Positions 26,601 through 35,468 of a stretch of 64,000 nucleotides of DNA are shown in pieces. A model generated the notes under the pieces. The model had not been told where the DNA came from, did not search any database, and saw only the letters and a program-made list of their open reading frames with translations. How positions within the stretch are numbered: the first letter of the stretch is position 1; each line of letters opens with the position of its first letter. Location: NCBI RefSeq assembly GCF_900089495.1, contig NZ_LT605203.1, positions 3,997,427 to 4,061,426 of the forward strand. The letters are read 5' to 3'. The position numbers and the translations under genes are program-made. The stretch is from Thiomonas sp. X19. GTDB taxonomy: Bacteria; Pseudomonadota; Gammaproteobacteria; Burkholderiales; Burkholderiaceae_C.

Positions 26601-26797
26601 CCAGCCCCGGCCACCAGGTGTGCAACTGCTTCGACGTCTGGCAAAGCCAGATCGACGCCATGCTGCCCACGCTGGATGGCGACGCCGACACCGTGCTCGC
26701 CACGCTGCAGCAGCAACTGAAGTGCGGCACCAACTGCGGCTCCTGCCTGCCCGAGCTGCGCCGCATCGTGCGCGAGCACGCAGCCGTCGCGGCTTGA
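23696..26797 (+). CDS. nasA: assimilatory nitrate reductase catalytic subunit with a tandem repeat insertion
   Basis: This 1033-residue molybdopterin enzyme reduces nitrate to nitrite. The N-terminal 4Fe-4S ligands are in CPYCGVGCG and KLCTKGG, the molybdopterin domain contains GTNNVDTNSRVCMSS and GLNQSSSGTAKNAGL, and the C-terminal dinucleotide domain has MSRTGSVPRLF. A BFD-type 2Fe-2S tail has CNCFD and CGTNCGSC (about 975-1020). Residues 529-609 are three tandem 27-residue copies (APPPGAEAPAPRGGNDADLG type) coded by an 81-base repeat; relatives lack this. ATG at 23696 gives the expected N-terminus. Confidence 0.93.
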   Translation: MNAADLPAGSIAIAPEGAVRETRSTCPYCGVGCGVLIRSEGGRITGVRGDPDHPANFGKLCTKGGALHLSAKPELLPQLRALRPELRTRRDAPRQAVRWDQALDHAARRFAAIIAEHGPDSVGFYISGQMLTEDYYVFNKLAKGLIGTNNVDTNSRVCMSSAVAGYKATLGADAPPCSYDDIDHAACLVLAGSNAAWSHPIAFRRIEQAKARRPELRIVVIDPRRTETAELADLHLQLLPGTDVALFHAMLHVMVWEDLVDPAFIAAHTSGYAALRELVRDMSPAVAANLCGLAAQDIVTAARWFALGGPGADVARRQPTLSMYCQGLNQSSSGTAKNAGLINLHLACGQIGKAGAGPFSLTGQPNAMGGREVGGMANLLSAHRDLSNPEHRAEVARLWGVADVPAERGKTAIELFQAVADGTVKALWIACTNPAQSLPDQALVRRALEAAELVVVQEAYTTAATVPYADVLLPATTWGEKDGTVTNSERRISRVRAATPAPGEARDDWAIAVDFAHRLESLLPQRLNAPPPGAGAPAPRGSDDADLAAALHRRHAPPPGAEAPAPRGGNDADLGAALHRRHAPPPGAEAPAPRGGNDADLGAALHRHHGGRLTLFPYPTPEAAWNEHRESTRGRDLDITGLSWALLERDGPQQWPYPAGASSGKARLYEDGVFPTPDGRARFFAQAFKPVAEPCDARYPVALTTGRLRDQWHGMSRTGSVPRLFNHAPEPCIDLHPSDLARRGLSDGTLLRVASRRGDIIVPARATDTVRPGQAFIAMHWGAEFLAGRNAEGVARLGVNGLTLPAIDPYSFQPELKHSAVRVEAANLAWHLAAFGWMPETSAHALRRELMRELAALPFVMCVPFGRERTGLLLRAAARGAPPAELLARIEAHFGVQGSAALHYADPGRSVRRAVRLMGERIDAAMLSGPADSVVAQGWLRELLQSEASAKPYGRWLLRPSTKPPSHLPSPGHQVCNCFDVWQSQIDAMLPTLDGDADTVLATLQQQLKCGTNCGSCLPELRRIVREHAAVAA
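25280..25522 (-). repeat. three tandem 81-base copies of the palindromic repeat inside nasA
   Basis: Copies begin at 25280, 25361 and 25442; the last two are almost identical and the first differs at several bases. Each has GCACCACCCCCAGGCGCCGA, a CCCCCCGAGGGGG stem and a GACTTGGGAGCGGCCCTGC arm, the reverse of the modules seen after nrtB. A period of 27 codons keeps the frame. Confidence 0.85.
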
Positions 26798-26819
26798 ATG
26801 GAAATTGAAGGAGTGCACC

Positions 26820-28085
26820 ATGCCCAGCCTCGCAAGCCCCCCCTCCATGCCGTCTCCGCTGGCCGAGGGAAGTGCTCAAGCCCCCTCCCCACCCGTGGGG
26901 AGGGTTGGGGAGGGGGGCGTTGCGCCGCGACGCTCGCCGCCGGAGTCCAACGCCGAGGCGCCGCCCGAAGATTTCGCCGCTTGCGGCGAAGGCCACTTCA
27001 ACCCCGAAGTCGTGCCTATGCTGCGCACCATCGGCCGTGGCGCGCATAGCAGCCGTGGCTTGAGCATGGAGCAGGCGCGGACTCTGATGGGCTGGTTGTT
27101 GCGGCGTGAACTGTCGGACGCGCAAATGGGCGGCGTGCTGCTGGCGCTGCGCATGAAGGGCGAGAGCGCCGAGGAACTCGAAGGCTTCACCCGCGCCGTG
27201 CGCGCCTCGCTGCCGGCCATCACACCGGGACGGCCCGTGGTGGTTCTGCCCAGCGTGAACGGCGCGCGGCGCCTGCCCAACCAGGTGCCGCTGCTGGCCC
27301 TGTTGCTGCGCCAGCGCGGCATTCCGGTGCTGGTGCTGGGCACCGAGCAGAACGATGGCCGGCTGCATACGGCGCGCACCTGGGCCGCGCTCGGCCTGCA
27401 TCTCGCCGGGAGCAGCATGCAGGCGCAAGCGTTGCTGGACGCGGGCGAAGCGGTCTATCTCGACCTCGGCCGCATCAGCCCGCAACTGGCCGCGCTGCTG
27501 CAATGGCGCAGCGTGCTGGGCGTGCGCAACGCTGGCCACAGCGTGGTGAAGTTGCTGGCCCCCGTCGCCAGCCCCAGCCTGCTGCTGGCCAGCTACACCC
27601 ACCCGGAATACGCGGTGCTGATGCGCGACGTGCTGCAGCGCCTGGGCCAGCCCGCGCTGCTGATGCGCGGCTGCGAAGGCGAGGCCGTGGCCCACCCGAG
27701 CCGCGCGGGCGAGCTGCTGCACATCGACGCCGCCGGCGGCCTGCACACGGAACTGGCCACGGAGGCGCCGCAAGCCGAAGTCGCCCTGCCGCCCTGCGGC
27801 ACCGACCTGGCCGCCACCCTGGGCTGGATTGCCGATGTGCGCGCCGGCCGCAAGCCCGTGCCGATGCCCCTGGCACGCCAGGCCGACAGCATTGCCGCAG
27901 CTTTGCGCGCGGCACAGACTGGCGGCTCGGGCGGCGAGAGCGGCGATGGGCCAGAAGCCCACCCCGCGCCCATACTCGGCATCAGCAGCACGCTTGCCGG
28001 CGCCGGGGAATCGCCGCCCACCGCCGCTCGAACCGAAGCCGGTCACGTCAGTTTTTTCGCTGCCGAATCCCTCCTGCATGCCTGA
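26820..28085 (+). CDS. ybiB: YbiB/TrpD2-like protein of the phosphoribosyltransferase fold
   Basis: The 421-residue protein resembles E. coli YbiB, a nucleic-acid-binding relative of anthranilate phosphoribosyltransferase (TrpD). It shows IGRGAHSSRGLSMEQARTLMGWLL, VGVLLALRMKGES-like spacing, and FRNAGHS-like VRNAGHSVVKLLAP. It follows nasA by 22 bases with a GAAGGAG site and is often found beside nitrate genes in betaproteobacteria. Residues about 20-36 are coded by a CCTCCCC-type repeat. The role in nitrate metabolism is not established. Confidence 0.8.
   Translation: MPSLASPPSMPSPLAEGSAQAPSPPVGRVGEGGVAPRRSPPESNAEAPPEDFAACGEGHFNPEVVPMLRTIGRGAHSSRGLSMEQARTLMGWLLRRELSDAQMGGVLLALRMKGESAEELEGFTRAVRASLPAITPGRPVVVLPSVNGARRLPNQVPLLALLLRQRGIPVLVLGTEQNDGRLHTARTWAALGLHLAGSSMQAQALLDAGEAVYLDLGRISPQLAALLQWRSVLGVRNAGHSVVKLLAPVASPSLLLASYTHPEYAVLMRDVLQRLGQPALLMRGCEGEAVAHPSRAGELLHIDAAGGLHTELATEAPQAEVALPPCGTDLAATLGWIADVRAGRKPVPMPLARQADSIAAALRAAQTGGSGGESGDGPEAHPAPILGISSTLAGAGESPPTAARTEAGHVSFFAAESLLHA
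26876..26922. repeat. dispersed CCTCCCC/GGGGAGG repeat inside the 5' end of ybiB
   Basis: CCCCCTCCCCACCCGTGGGG with the arm GGGTTGGGGAGGGGG matches the family at 7260 and 52700. It is translated in frame in a region before the conserved domain. Confidence 0.7.
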
Positions 28086-28101
28086 TTCCCGGAGCCCTGC
28101 C

Positions 28102-28944
28102 ATGCCCCATGCACCAGCTGCCGCATCAACCCGTCCATCGACCCGCACGGCACCCGCCGTCCACCTCGTCGGCGCTGGCCCTGGCGACCCGGAGCTGCTC
28201 ACCCTCAAGGCGGTGCGCGTGCTGCAGCAAGCCAGCGTCGCGCTGGTGGACGATCTGGTCGACGAAGGCTGTCTGCAGCATCTGCCACCCTCCTGCCGCG
28301 TCGTGCATGTGGGCAAGCGTGGCGGCTGCGCCAGCACGCCGCAAGCCTTCATCGAGCGCCTGATGGTGGCCGAAGCGCTGCGCGGCGAGCGCGTGGTGCG
28401 CCTCAAGGGCGGCGACCCGCTGCTGTTCGGCCGCGCCGGCGAAGAAATCGCCGCGCTGCGCGCCGCCGGCATTGCGGTCGAGGTGGTGCCCGGCATCACC
28501 GCCGGCGTTGCCGCGGCGGCGGCGTCTGCGGTCTCGCTCACCCACCGCGACCACGCCCGCGGCGTGGCCTTCGTCACCGGCCACGCCGCGGCCGGCAACG
28601 GCGTGGACTGGGCCGCACTGGCGCGCAGCGGACTGACCCTGGTGGTCTATATGGGTGTGTCCACCGCCGCCGCCATCCAGCAGGCTTTGCTCGACGGCGG
28701 CCTGCCGGCGTCAACCCCGGCACTGCTGGTGCAGTCCGCCAGCGCCCTGGACGAGCGTCGTCTGCGCACCCGCCTGAGCTGGCTGGCCGAGAGCCTCGCC
28801 GCCAGCGGCCTGGCCAGCCCCTGCGTGATGATCATCGGCGAGGTCACCGAGGCGAAGATGCAGACGCAGATGCAGGCCGATGCTCCGTCCTGGGCCCGGC
28901 CCGGCTTGCAGCCCGGGCTTCGCCCCGCAAGCCAGGCAGCCTGA
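28102..28944 (+). CDS. cobA: uroporphyrinogen-III C-methyltransferase
   Basis: This 280-residue SAM-dependent enzyme converts uroporphyrinogen III to precorrin-2, the first step to siroheme. Family signatures are [18 protein letters not shown] (signature 1), [18 protein letters not shown] (signature 2), the SAM site [13 protein letters not shown] and YMGVSTA. There is no CysG oxidase or chelatase part. It closes the nitrate operon and supplies the nitrite reductase cofactor together with CbiX. The tail after residue 255 is non-conserved. Confidence 0.92.
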   Translation: MPHAPAAASTRPSTRTAPAVHLVGAGPGDPELLTLKAVRVLQQASVALVDDLVDEGCLQHLPPSCRVVHVGKRGGCASTPQAFIERLMVAEALRGERVVRLKGGDPLLFGRAGEEIAALRAAGIAVEVVPGITAGVAAAAASAVSLTHRDHARGVAFVTGHAAAGNGVDWAALARSGLTLVVYMGVSTAAAIQQALLDGGLPASTPALLVQSASALDERRLRTRLSWLAESLAASGLASPCVMIIGEVTEAKMQTQMQADAPSWARPGLQPGLRPASQAA

Positions 28945-28961
28945 TCCGAGCACAAACCCCG

Positions 28962-30677
28962 ATGAATGCGGCTGCGACAGCAGGACCCGATCTCACGCCC
29001 GAGCCGCCTGCGGAGGCGCCGGCCGCAGCCTTCCTGCGCCTGGGACTGGAGCGGCTGGACTCGGCCGAGAAGCTGCTGTTCCGCGAAGTCACGCGGCGCC
29101 TGGGCAACAGCCTGGAGCCGATGCCGGTGCTGCGCGAAATGCTGCACCTCATGTCCGAGCTGCTGGGCCTGAACCGCGGCCGCGTGCTGCTGCCGCAAAC
29201 CGACGGCACGCTGGCCATCGCCTGCGCCTACGGGCTGCGCGCGGAGGAGATGGCGCGCGGGCGCTACGCCCCGGGCGAGGGCATCAGCGGCCGGGTGATG
29301 TTGCGTGGCAAGGCGGCCATCGTGCAGGACATCGACACCGAGCCGCTGTACCTGGCGCGCGCCGTGCCGCGCGAGCGCCTGCCGCAGGAAACCGTGTCCT
29401 ACATCGCCCTGCCCATTCCCGGCGATGGCCGGCCCGCAGGCGTGCTGGCGGTGCACCGGCTGCGCCGGCGCCGGCGCTCGCTGGCGGAAGACCTGGCGGT
29501 GCTCGATTCCATCGCCACCCTCATCGGCCAGGTGCTGCGCCTGAACCGGCTGGTGGGCGAACGCACCGCGCGCCTGGAAGCCGAGAACACCGAACTCAAG
29601 CTGGCGCTGGAGAGCCGCGCGACGAGCGTGGCGGCCTACGGCATCGTCGGCCACGCGCCCAGCCTGCTGCGCGCGGTGCGCAAGCTGGAGCAGGCCGCCG
29701 CCACCGACGCCACGGTGCTGCTGCTGGGGGAGTCGGGCACGGGCAAGGAGTTGTTCGCCCGCGCCATTCACCAGCAGAGCGCGCGCCGCGACGGCCCCTT
29801 CGTGCGGGTGAACTGCGCCGCCATTCCCGACACCCTGTTCGAGGCCGAGCTGTTCGGCCACGAGAAAGGCGCCTACACCGGCGCGACCAGCGCCCGCGCC
29901 GGACGCTTCGAGCAGGCGCACCGCGGCACGCTGTTGCTCGACGAGATTGGCGACCTGCCGCTGGCGATGCAGGTCAAGCTGCTGCGCGTGTTGCAGGAAC
30001 GGGTGATCGAGCGCCTGGGCGGGCAGCGTGAGATTGCGGTGGACGTGCGCATCGTCGCCGCCACGCACCAGGACCTGCAGGGGCTGATGGCCGCGCGGCG
30101 CTTTCGCGAAGACCTGTACTACCGGCTGAACGTGGTGCCCATCCAGCTGCCGGCGCTGCGCGAGCGGCCCGACGACATGCGCCACCTGATTCGGCATTTC
30201 CTGTTCCAGCTCAACGAGCGCCACCAGCGCAGCGTGCGGCTGGCGCCGGCGGGCATGAACAGCCTGGCGGCCTACCCCTGGCCGGGCAATATCCGCCAGC
30301 TCTACAACGTGCTGGAGCGCATCGTCGTGCTGTGCGAGGCGGACCTCGCGGACGAGGCGCTGGTCGATGCCGCCCTCATCAGCGAGGTGCAGGGCCAGGT
30401 GCTGGAGCCAACGCCAGCCCGCGCTGCGCGGCAGGCAGCCGACATGCCGCAAACCTGGGCCGCCGCCACTGCCAACCCCAACGCGAACCACGACCCCGCC
30501 TCCGGCATCCGCCCCTACCGCGCGGTGATGGAAAGCGAGCGCGAAACCATCTTTGATGCCATCCGGCGCACGGGCGGCAACAAGTCGCAGGCGGCACGGC
30601 TGCTGGGGCTGACCCTGCGCCAGCTCAACTACCGCCTGGCCCGCTTCGCGAACACCGGCGCCTCGACAAAGCGTTAA
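28962..30677 (+). CDS. NifA-like sigma-54-dependent activator
   Basis: The 571-residue regulator has a GAF sensor domain (about 45-185), an AAA+ domain (about 225-460) with Walker A GESGTGKE and the sigma-54 contact loop GAYTGA, and a Fis-type helix-turn-helix at the end ([20 protein letters not shown]). The layout is that of NifA; no phosphorylated receiver is present, so a small ligand probably controls it. It lies 17 bases after cobA but directly upstream of a -24/-12 promoter and an inverted-repeat site, so it most likely activates the osmC-cyn operon. Function is inferred from position. Confidence 0.85.
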   Translation: MNAAATAGPDLTPEPPAEAPAAAFLRLGLERLDSAEKLLFREVTRRLGNSLEPMPVLREMLHLMSELLGLNRGRVLLPQTDGTLAIACAYGLRAEEMARGRYAPGEGISGRVMLRGKAAIVQDIDTEPLYLARAVPRERLPQETVSYIALPIPGDGRPAGVLAVHRLRRRRRSLAEDLAVLDSIATLIGQVLRLNRLVGERTARLEAENTELKLALESRATSVAAYGIVGHAPSLLRAVRKLEQAAATDATVLLLGESGTGKELFARAIHQQSARRDGPFVRVNCAAIPDTLFEAELFGHEKGAYTGATSARAGRFEQAHRGTLLLDEIGDLPLAMQVKLLRVLQERVIERLGGQREIAVDVRIVAATHQDLQGLMAARRFREDLYYRLNVVPIQLPALRERPDDMRHLIRHFLFQLNERHQRSVRLAPAGMNSLAAYPWPGNIRQLYNVLERIVVLCEADLADEALVDAALISEVQGQVLEPTPARAARQAADMPQTWAAATANPNANHDPASGIRPYRAVMESERETIFDAIRRTGGNKSQAARLLGLTLRQLNYRLARFANTGASTKR

Positions 30678-30686
30678 CACAATGTT

Positions 30687-30712
30687 GACAAAGGGGAACC
30701 CAAGCCTTTGTC
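30687..30712. promoter_or_regulatory. inverted-repeat activator site upstream of the cyn operon
   Basis: GACAAAGG and CCTTTGTC are perfect 8-base arms around ten bases, centred about 80 bases before the predicted start. An imperfect dyad GTTAACA-CAA-TGTTGAC (30673-30689) adjoins it. Either could be the enhancer of the NifA-like protein. Confidence 0.5.
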
Positions 30713-30752
30713 GCTGAATGCGTAAACCCATGAATTAAAAGCGGTTCTCTCC

Positions 30753-30768
30753 TGGCACAGATCGTGCT
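30753..30768 (+). promoter_or_regulatory. sigma-54 (-24/-12) promoter of the osmC-cyn operon
   Basis: TGGCAC, five bases, then GTGCT give the invariant GG and GC at the right spacing; only the first T of the -12 box differs. Transcription should begin near 30779, about 59 bases before the osmC-like start. Confidence 0.7.
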
Positions 30769-30837
30769 CATGTGATGTGTGTCGCAAACGGCACCCGCAT
30801 CACGCAAGCCCACAAACACGCACCAGGAGAACGCTTC

Positions 30838-31392
30838 ATGAGCCAGACCGCCACGCAGAAAGTCGCCTGCCTCTATCCCGAACTGCTGCGCCCCATCGAC
30901 AAGGATGGCCTGGACCAACTGGCCACCAAGGGCAAGGCCAACCCCAAGAACATCGTCACCCTCAAGGCGAAGACGGTGTGCGAGGGCCAGTTCCGCAACC
31001 TCACCTACATCCGCGATCTGCCGGCCTACGTTATCGACGAGCCGCCGCACCTGCTGGGCGAAGACACCGCGCCCAATCCGTCCGAGGCCACGCTGGCCGC
31101 GCTCGGCGCCTGCCTGTCGGTGGGCGTGCACGCCAATGCCACGGCGCGCGGCGTGGCGCTGTCCAAGCTGGAGCTGGAGATCGAGGGCGACATCAACGTC
31201 ACCGCGGTGTGGGGCGTGGGCGACCTGGACCCGGCCAAGAAACTGGGCTTCACCGACATTCGCGTGAAGATCACCGCCGAGGGCGATGCGCCGCGCGAGA
31301 TGCTCGACGCCATCATCGCCAGCGCGGACCACTGGTCGCCGGTGGCCAACACCCTGCGCAACCCGGTGAACGTGGCCGTGACGGCGGCCTGA
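30838..31392 (+). CDS. OsmC-family protein
   Basis: The 184-residue protein has the OsmC/YhfA fold signature TAPNPSEATLAALGACLSVGVHANATARG (read in parts) with one Cys at about 98. The second Cys of true Ohr/OsmC peroxidases is missing, since the C-terminal region reads TLRNPVNVAV. It is therefore a divergent member, perhaps binding a thiol or a small electrophile. The start follows an AGGAG and is the first of the operon. The gene is followed by a flavoprotein, rhodanese and rubredoxin genes. Confidence 0.8.
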   Translation: MSQTATQKVACLYPELLRPIDKDGLDQLATKGKANPKNIVTLKAKTVCEGQFRNLTYIRDLPAYVIDEPPHLLGEDTAPNPSEATLAALGACLSVGVHANATARGVALSKLELEIEGDINVTAVWGVGDLDPAKKLGFTDIRVKITAEGDAPREMLDAIIASADHWSPVANTLRNPVNVAVTAA

Positions 31393-31468
31393 CGTCGCCA
31401 CCCGACATCAACACTCCTTCCCACGCGACGCCGCAGCGCTCGAGCCTCGCCTCCAGGAGATCTTGCCC

Positions 31469-32677
31469 ATGCCCACCCTGACCCTGGCACGCCCTCCGGC
31501 TGCCGCCGCCGTGCCGCTGGCGCCCCCGCCCGGGCAAGCGCCGGAGCCCCAGCTGGATGAGGGGCTGGCCCCCTTGCGGCAGCTCGTGACCCAGGTGCTG
31601 GGGCCGCAGGTCCTGGCCATCGATCTGGACGCCGTCTACCCGGAAGCCTTTCTGCACGCCCTGGGCGCGGCGGGCGGCTTCCGCGGCGCCGTGCCTCCGG
31701 AGTTCGGCGGCAGCGGCTTGGGGCTGCCGCATGTGATCGAGGTCATGGCCCTGGTGTCGCAAACCTGCCTGTCCACCGGCTTTCTGACGTGGTGCCAAAC
31801 CGCCTGCGCCCGCTACATCGCCATGAGCGACAACACCGAGCTCAAGCGCACGCTGCTGCCGCGCATCGCCAGCGGCGAGCTGCTGGCGGGCACGGGCTTG
31901 TCGAACACCGTGAAGTCGTGCGACGCGGTGGAGGAATTCCGCCTCTCGGCCAGGCGCATCGACGGTGGCTATCTGGTCAACGGCGTGCTGCCCTGGGTGT
32001 CCAACCTCGGGCCGGACCATGTGTTCACCACCGGCTGCCCGGTGGAGGGCGCCGGCCCCGGCGACGACGGCCTGGCCTTCCTGCTGGTGGACTGCAACGC
32101 GCCCGGTTTCAAGCTGGTGGATTGCGCGCACTTCATGGCCGTCGACGGCACGCGCACCCTGGCCTGCCACTTCAAGAACACCTTCGTGCCCGACGCCATG
32201 GTGCTGTCGCATCCGGGTCAGTCCAAGGCCTATGTGCGGCGCATCAAGCCGGGCATGATCCTCGGCCAGATGGGCATGTGCCTGGGCCTGGCGCAAGCCT
32301 GCGTGGACTTGGTGCACCAGTCCAACCGCACCCACGCCCATGTCAACCGCCACCTCGACGACCAGGAGGACGAACTCGCCGCCGAGTTCGCCGTCCTGCG
32401 CGAAAGAACCGCCGCCGCAGCGCGCACGCTGCAAGCCAACCCGCTGGCCGACATCGTGCTCGACATCCTGAAGCTGCGGCTGGCCGGTGGCGAACTGGCG
32501 TTGCGCGCGGCGCAAAGCGCGCTGCTGCACCTGGGCGCCAAGGGATATCTGCAGAAAAGTCCGGCCCAGCGCCGGGTGCGCGAGGCGTATTTCGTCGCCA
32601 TCGTCACGCCCGCGACCAAGCATCTGCGGCGCGAAATTGCCCGGCTGGAATCCGGCCAGGCTGTGTGTGCGGCTTGA
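31469..32677 (+). CDS. acyl-CoA-dehydrogenase-like flavoprotein
   Basis: The 402-residue product has the acyl-CoA dehydrogenase fold: FRGAVPPEFGGSGLGLPHVIEVM, the flavin-binding region TGLSNTVKSCD, and a helical C-terminal domain with LRLAGGELALRAAQSALLHLGAKGY. The catalytic Glu of true dehydrogenases is not obvious, and SfnB/DszC-type flavin monooxygenases share the fold. With rubredoxin nearby it may be a redox or oxygenase enzyme acting on a small N- or S-containing substrate. The ATG at 31469 is used; an in-frame TTG at 31463 lacks support. Confidence 0.75.
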   Translation: MPTLTLARPPAAAAVPLAPPPGQAPEPQLDEGLAPLRQLVTQVLGPQVLAIDLDAVYPEAFLHALGAAGGFRGAVPPEFGGSGLGLPHVIEVMALVSQTCLSTGFLTWCQTACARYIAMSDNTELKRTLLPRIASGELLAGTGLSNTVKSCDAVEEFRLSARRIDGGYLVNGVLPWVSNLGPDHVFTTGCPVEGAGPGDDGLAFLLVDCNAPGFKLVDCAHFMAVDGTRTLACHFKNTFVPDAMVLSHPGQSKAYVRRIKPGMILGQMGMCLGLAQACVDLVHQSNRTHAHVNRHLDDQEDELAAEFAVLRERTAAAARTLQANPLADIVLDILKLRLAGGELALRAAQSALLHLGAKGYLQKSPAQRRVREAYFVAIVTPATKHLRREIARLESGQAVCAA

Positions 32678-32794
32678 CGTCGCGCCAGCCGCTGCGTCCC
32701 GCAAGTCATCGCACCCCACCCACGGCATGCCCGCACCCATCCCCCAGCCGCAGGCCCGTTTCCTCCTGCCGCGAAGTCAACCCAGAAGTCCATC

Positions 32795-33665
32795 ATGAAC
32801 GCGCGCATTCTGATTTCCCCCGCCGATCTGGCCGCAGCGATGAAGACCGGGCCCATGGTCATCATCGACACCCGTGACCCCGAGGCCTACGCCAAGGGCC
32901 ATCTGCCGGGCGCGGTGAACCTGCGTGACATCCTCACCCACCTGGCCATCTCCACGCCGCAAGGCCGCCAGGAACTGCAGCAACGCTTCGCCGACGAATT
33001 CGGCGCCGCCGGGCTCTCGGGGGCGGAGACAGCCGTGTTGTGCGGGGAGTTCGACGAACAGCGGCTTCGGCCAGTCCTGCCGCGGCTATTTCCTGCTCAC
33101 CGACCTCGGCTGCCCCAAGGTGAAGGTGCTGCATGGCGGTTATGCGGCATGGGCCGCAGCGGGCATGCCGGTGAGCCTGGACGCCCCCACGCCCAAGGCG
33201 GCGACCTTCCCGCTGAAGGCCAGCGCGGCCGCGGTGATGATCGACAGACACCAGATGCTGGCCGCGCTCGACGACCCCTCCATCGTCATTCTCGACGTGC
33301 GCGATGTCGACGAGTGGGTCGGCACCAGTTCCTCACCCTATGGCCAGGACTACTGCCCGCGCAAGGGCCGCATTCCCGGTGCGCGCTGGCTGGAGCGGTA
33401 CCGCATGACGAAGCCCATGCCGCAGGGCCAGATGTTCAAGGAGCCGGAGGAAATTCTGGCCGAATGCGCCACGGTGGGCATCGCGCCGCAGTCCACCGTC
33501 CACCTCGACTGCTTCAAGGGCGCGCGCGCCTCCAACACCGACCTGGCGCTGCAGCCGGCGGGAGTGAGGAAGGTGAAGAGGTACTTCGGCTCGTGGAACG
33601 AATGGTCGCGCGATCCGTCCCTGCCGATCGAGACCGGCATGCCCGAAATGGCCGCTGCCGCGTGA
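32795..33665 (+). pseudogene. two-domain rhodanese (thiosulfate sulfurtransferase), frameshifted
   Basis: The first frame (32795 to about 33050) gives ADLAAAMKTGPMVIIDTRDPEAYAKGHLPGA (in parts). A +1 frame then continues with NSGFGQSCRGYFLLTDLG, the second domain ILDVRDVDEWVGTSSSPYG, and the active-site loop DCFKGARASN with the catalytic Cys. One extra T near 33050 joins the frames; removing it restores about 290 residues. It may be a real recent mutation or a sequencing error. Rhodaneses move sulfane sulfur, for example from thiosulfate to cyanide. It follows the flavoprotein gene by 117 bases. Confidence 0.8.
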
Positions 33666-33738
33666 AACTTGCCGAATCGGCCGGGGCTTGCTTCAGCCCC
33701 GCGCCGATCCCGTTCCATCACCCCTGCATCTGCCGACC

Positions 33739-33957
33739 ATGAATCTCGAACGGACTCCCACCGTGGCCGAGGCCGCATCGCCCCACACCGCCGAGCAGCA
33801 ATGGGTCTGCATGGTCTGCGGCCTGGTCTACGACCCGGCCGAGGGGCTGCCCGAGGACGGCATTCCACCCGGCACGCGTTTCGAGGACATTGCCGACGAC
33901 TGGTACTGCCCCGACTGCGGCGTGACCAAGGCGGATTTCGAGCCGCTGGTGTTTTGA
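33739..33957 (+). CDS. rubredoxin
   Basis: The 72-residue protein has the two CxxCG iron ligand pairs, [10 protein letters not shown] and [13 protein letters not shown], with the conserved aromatic core (WVC, DDWYC). About 18 extra residues precede the domain. Rubredoxins carry single electrons; between the rhodanese and the cyanate transporter it is likely the partner of the flavoprotein of the same operon. Confidence 0.92.
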   Translation: MNLERTPTVAEAASPHTAEQQWVCMVCGLVYDPAEGLPEDGIPPGTRFEDIADDWYCPDCGVTKADFEPLVF

Positions 33958-34069
33958 ATGGCTGCAAGCCACCAAGCCTGCACGCCTTGGCACGCAACTT
34001 GCAACACAACGTAACGTCAGCATCACGGCCCGACATGCACCCATCCACATTGACTCCAAAGACCCAGCC

Positions 34070-35458
34070 ATGAGCGTTCACGACGACCCTTTCAACCCCT
34101 ATGTCCGTCTCGGTGGTTGCTGCTGCGGCCGCCATGCCCCGCAAGCCGCGCACGACGCCGATGCCGATGCTGATGCTGATGGCCAGATCGATGCCACCGA
34201 TGTGCGGCAGTTGAGCCGCCGCGCCATCGAAACCGCGGTGATGCGCGCCATGTTTCCGAATGACGGCGAGCGCCGCCGCTTCCTGCGCGCGGTGGGCCGC
34301 AACACGGCGCTGGCCGCGCTGTCGCAGTTGGTGCCCTTCGGCGCGCTGGAAGCCATGGCGCAGGAGACCAACGGGGCGCTGGAGAAGAAGGACCTGAAGG
34401 TCGGCTTCATCCCCATCACCTGCGCCACGCCGCTGATCATGGCCGACCCGCTGGGCTTCTACGCCAAGGAAGGCTTGAACGTGCAGCTGATGAAAACGGC
34501 CGGCTGGGCCTTGATTCGCGACAAGGTCATCAATGGCGAATACGACGCCAGCCACATGCTGGCGCCCATGCCCATCGTCATCTCCATGGGGGTTGGCTCG
34601 AACGCCATGCCGCTGAACGTGATGACCATCCAGAACATCAATGGTCAAGCCATCGTGCTGGCGCTCAAACACAAGACCAACCGCGACCCGAAGAACTGGC
34701 AGGGCTTCAAGTTCGCCATCCCCTTCGACTACTCCATCCACAACATGCTGCTGCGCTACTACCTGGCGCAGGCCGGCCTGGACCCGGACCGCGACGTGCA
34801 GCTGCGGGTCGTGCCGCCGCCCGACATGGTGGCCAATCTGCGCGCCGGGAACATCGACGGCTTCCTCGGCCCCGACCCGATCAACCAGCGCGCGGTGTAC
34901 GACGAGGTCGGCTTCATCCACCTGCTCTCGATGGAGATTTGGAACGGCCATCCCTGCTGCTCGTTCAGCGTGCCGACCAGGTTCATCCAGCACAACCCCA
35001 ACACCTTCGCCGCCTTGTACCGCGCGATCCTCAAAGCCAGCGCCATGGCACACGAGCACAAGAACCGCCCGCTGATCGCCAAGGCCATCGCCCCCGCCAA
35101 ATACCTGAACCAGCCCGAGATCGTGGTGCAGCAGGCGCTCACCGGCACCTTCGCCGATGGACTCGGGAATGTGCGCACGGTGCCCGACCGTGTGGATTTC
35201 CAGCCTTTCCCCTGGTACTCCATGGCGATGTGGATCCTGACGCAGATGCAGCGCTGGGGCTATGTGAAGGGGGCGGTGAATTACAAGGGCATCGCCGAAC
35301 AGGTCTACCTGCTGACCGATGCGCGCAAGCACATGCAGCAGCTCGGCATGAACCCGCCCGCCACCGACATGCGCAGCTATGTGGTCATGGGCAAGACCTT
35401 CGACCCCGCCAAGGCCGCCGCTTATGTGAACAGCTTCCCCATCCGGCACACGGCCTAG
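34070..35458 (+). CDS. cynA: cyanate-type ABC transporter substrate-binding protein (NrtA/CmpA family)
   Basis: The 462-residue protein has an unusual N-terminus with GGCCCGRH and an Asp-Ala repeat, then a twin-arginine signal (ERRRFLRAVGRNTALAAL). The mature NrtA-like fold begins LKVGFIPITCATPLIMADPLGFY, with FAIPFDYSIHNMLLRYYLA and FLGPDPINQRAVYDEVG. The binding pocket differs from the nitrate protein encoded at 16872. Because cyanase closes this operon, cyanate is the most probable substrate; nitrate or nitrite remain possible. Confidence 0.85.
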   Translation: MSVHDDPFNPYVRLGGCCCGRHAPQAAHDADADADADGQIDATDVRQLSRRAIETAVMRAMFPNDGERRRFLRAVGRNTALAALSQLVPFGALEAMAQETNGALEKKDLKVGFIPITCATPLIMADPLGFYAKEGLNVQLMKTAGWALIRDKVINGEYDASHMLAPMPIVISMGVGSNAMPLNVMTIQNINGQAIVLALKHKTNRDPKNWQGFKFAIPFDYSIHNMLLRYYLAQAGLDPDRDVQLRVVPPPDMVANLRAGNIDGFLGPDPINQRAVYDEVGFIHLLSMEIWNGHPCCSFSVPTRFIQHNPNTFAALYRAILKASAMAHEHKNRPLIAKAIAPAKYLNQPEIVVQQALTGTFADGLGNVRTVPDRVDFQPFPWYSMAMWILTQMQRWGYVKGAVNYKGIAEQVYLLTDARKHMQQLGMNPPATDMRSYVVMGKTFDPAKAAAYVNSFPIRHTA

Positions 35459-35468
35459 GAGCGCAGCC

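Noticed and set aside
20642..26848. A 2068-codon open frame on the - strand opposite nirB, nirD and nasA
   Set aside because: It is the antisense shadow of high-GC genes. The protein is low-complexity with many His, Gln and Ala and has no domain, while the + strand has intact enzymes.
26142..28598. Long - strand frame across nasA, ybiB and cobA
   Set aside because: Antisense to three well-conserved genes; composition is typical of reverse-strand shadows.
34085..34200. Asp-Ala repeat in CynA as a recombination site or frameshift artefact
   Set aside because: The repeat is short, in frame and upstream of an intact export signal, so it looks like a normal variable N-terminus.
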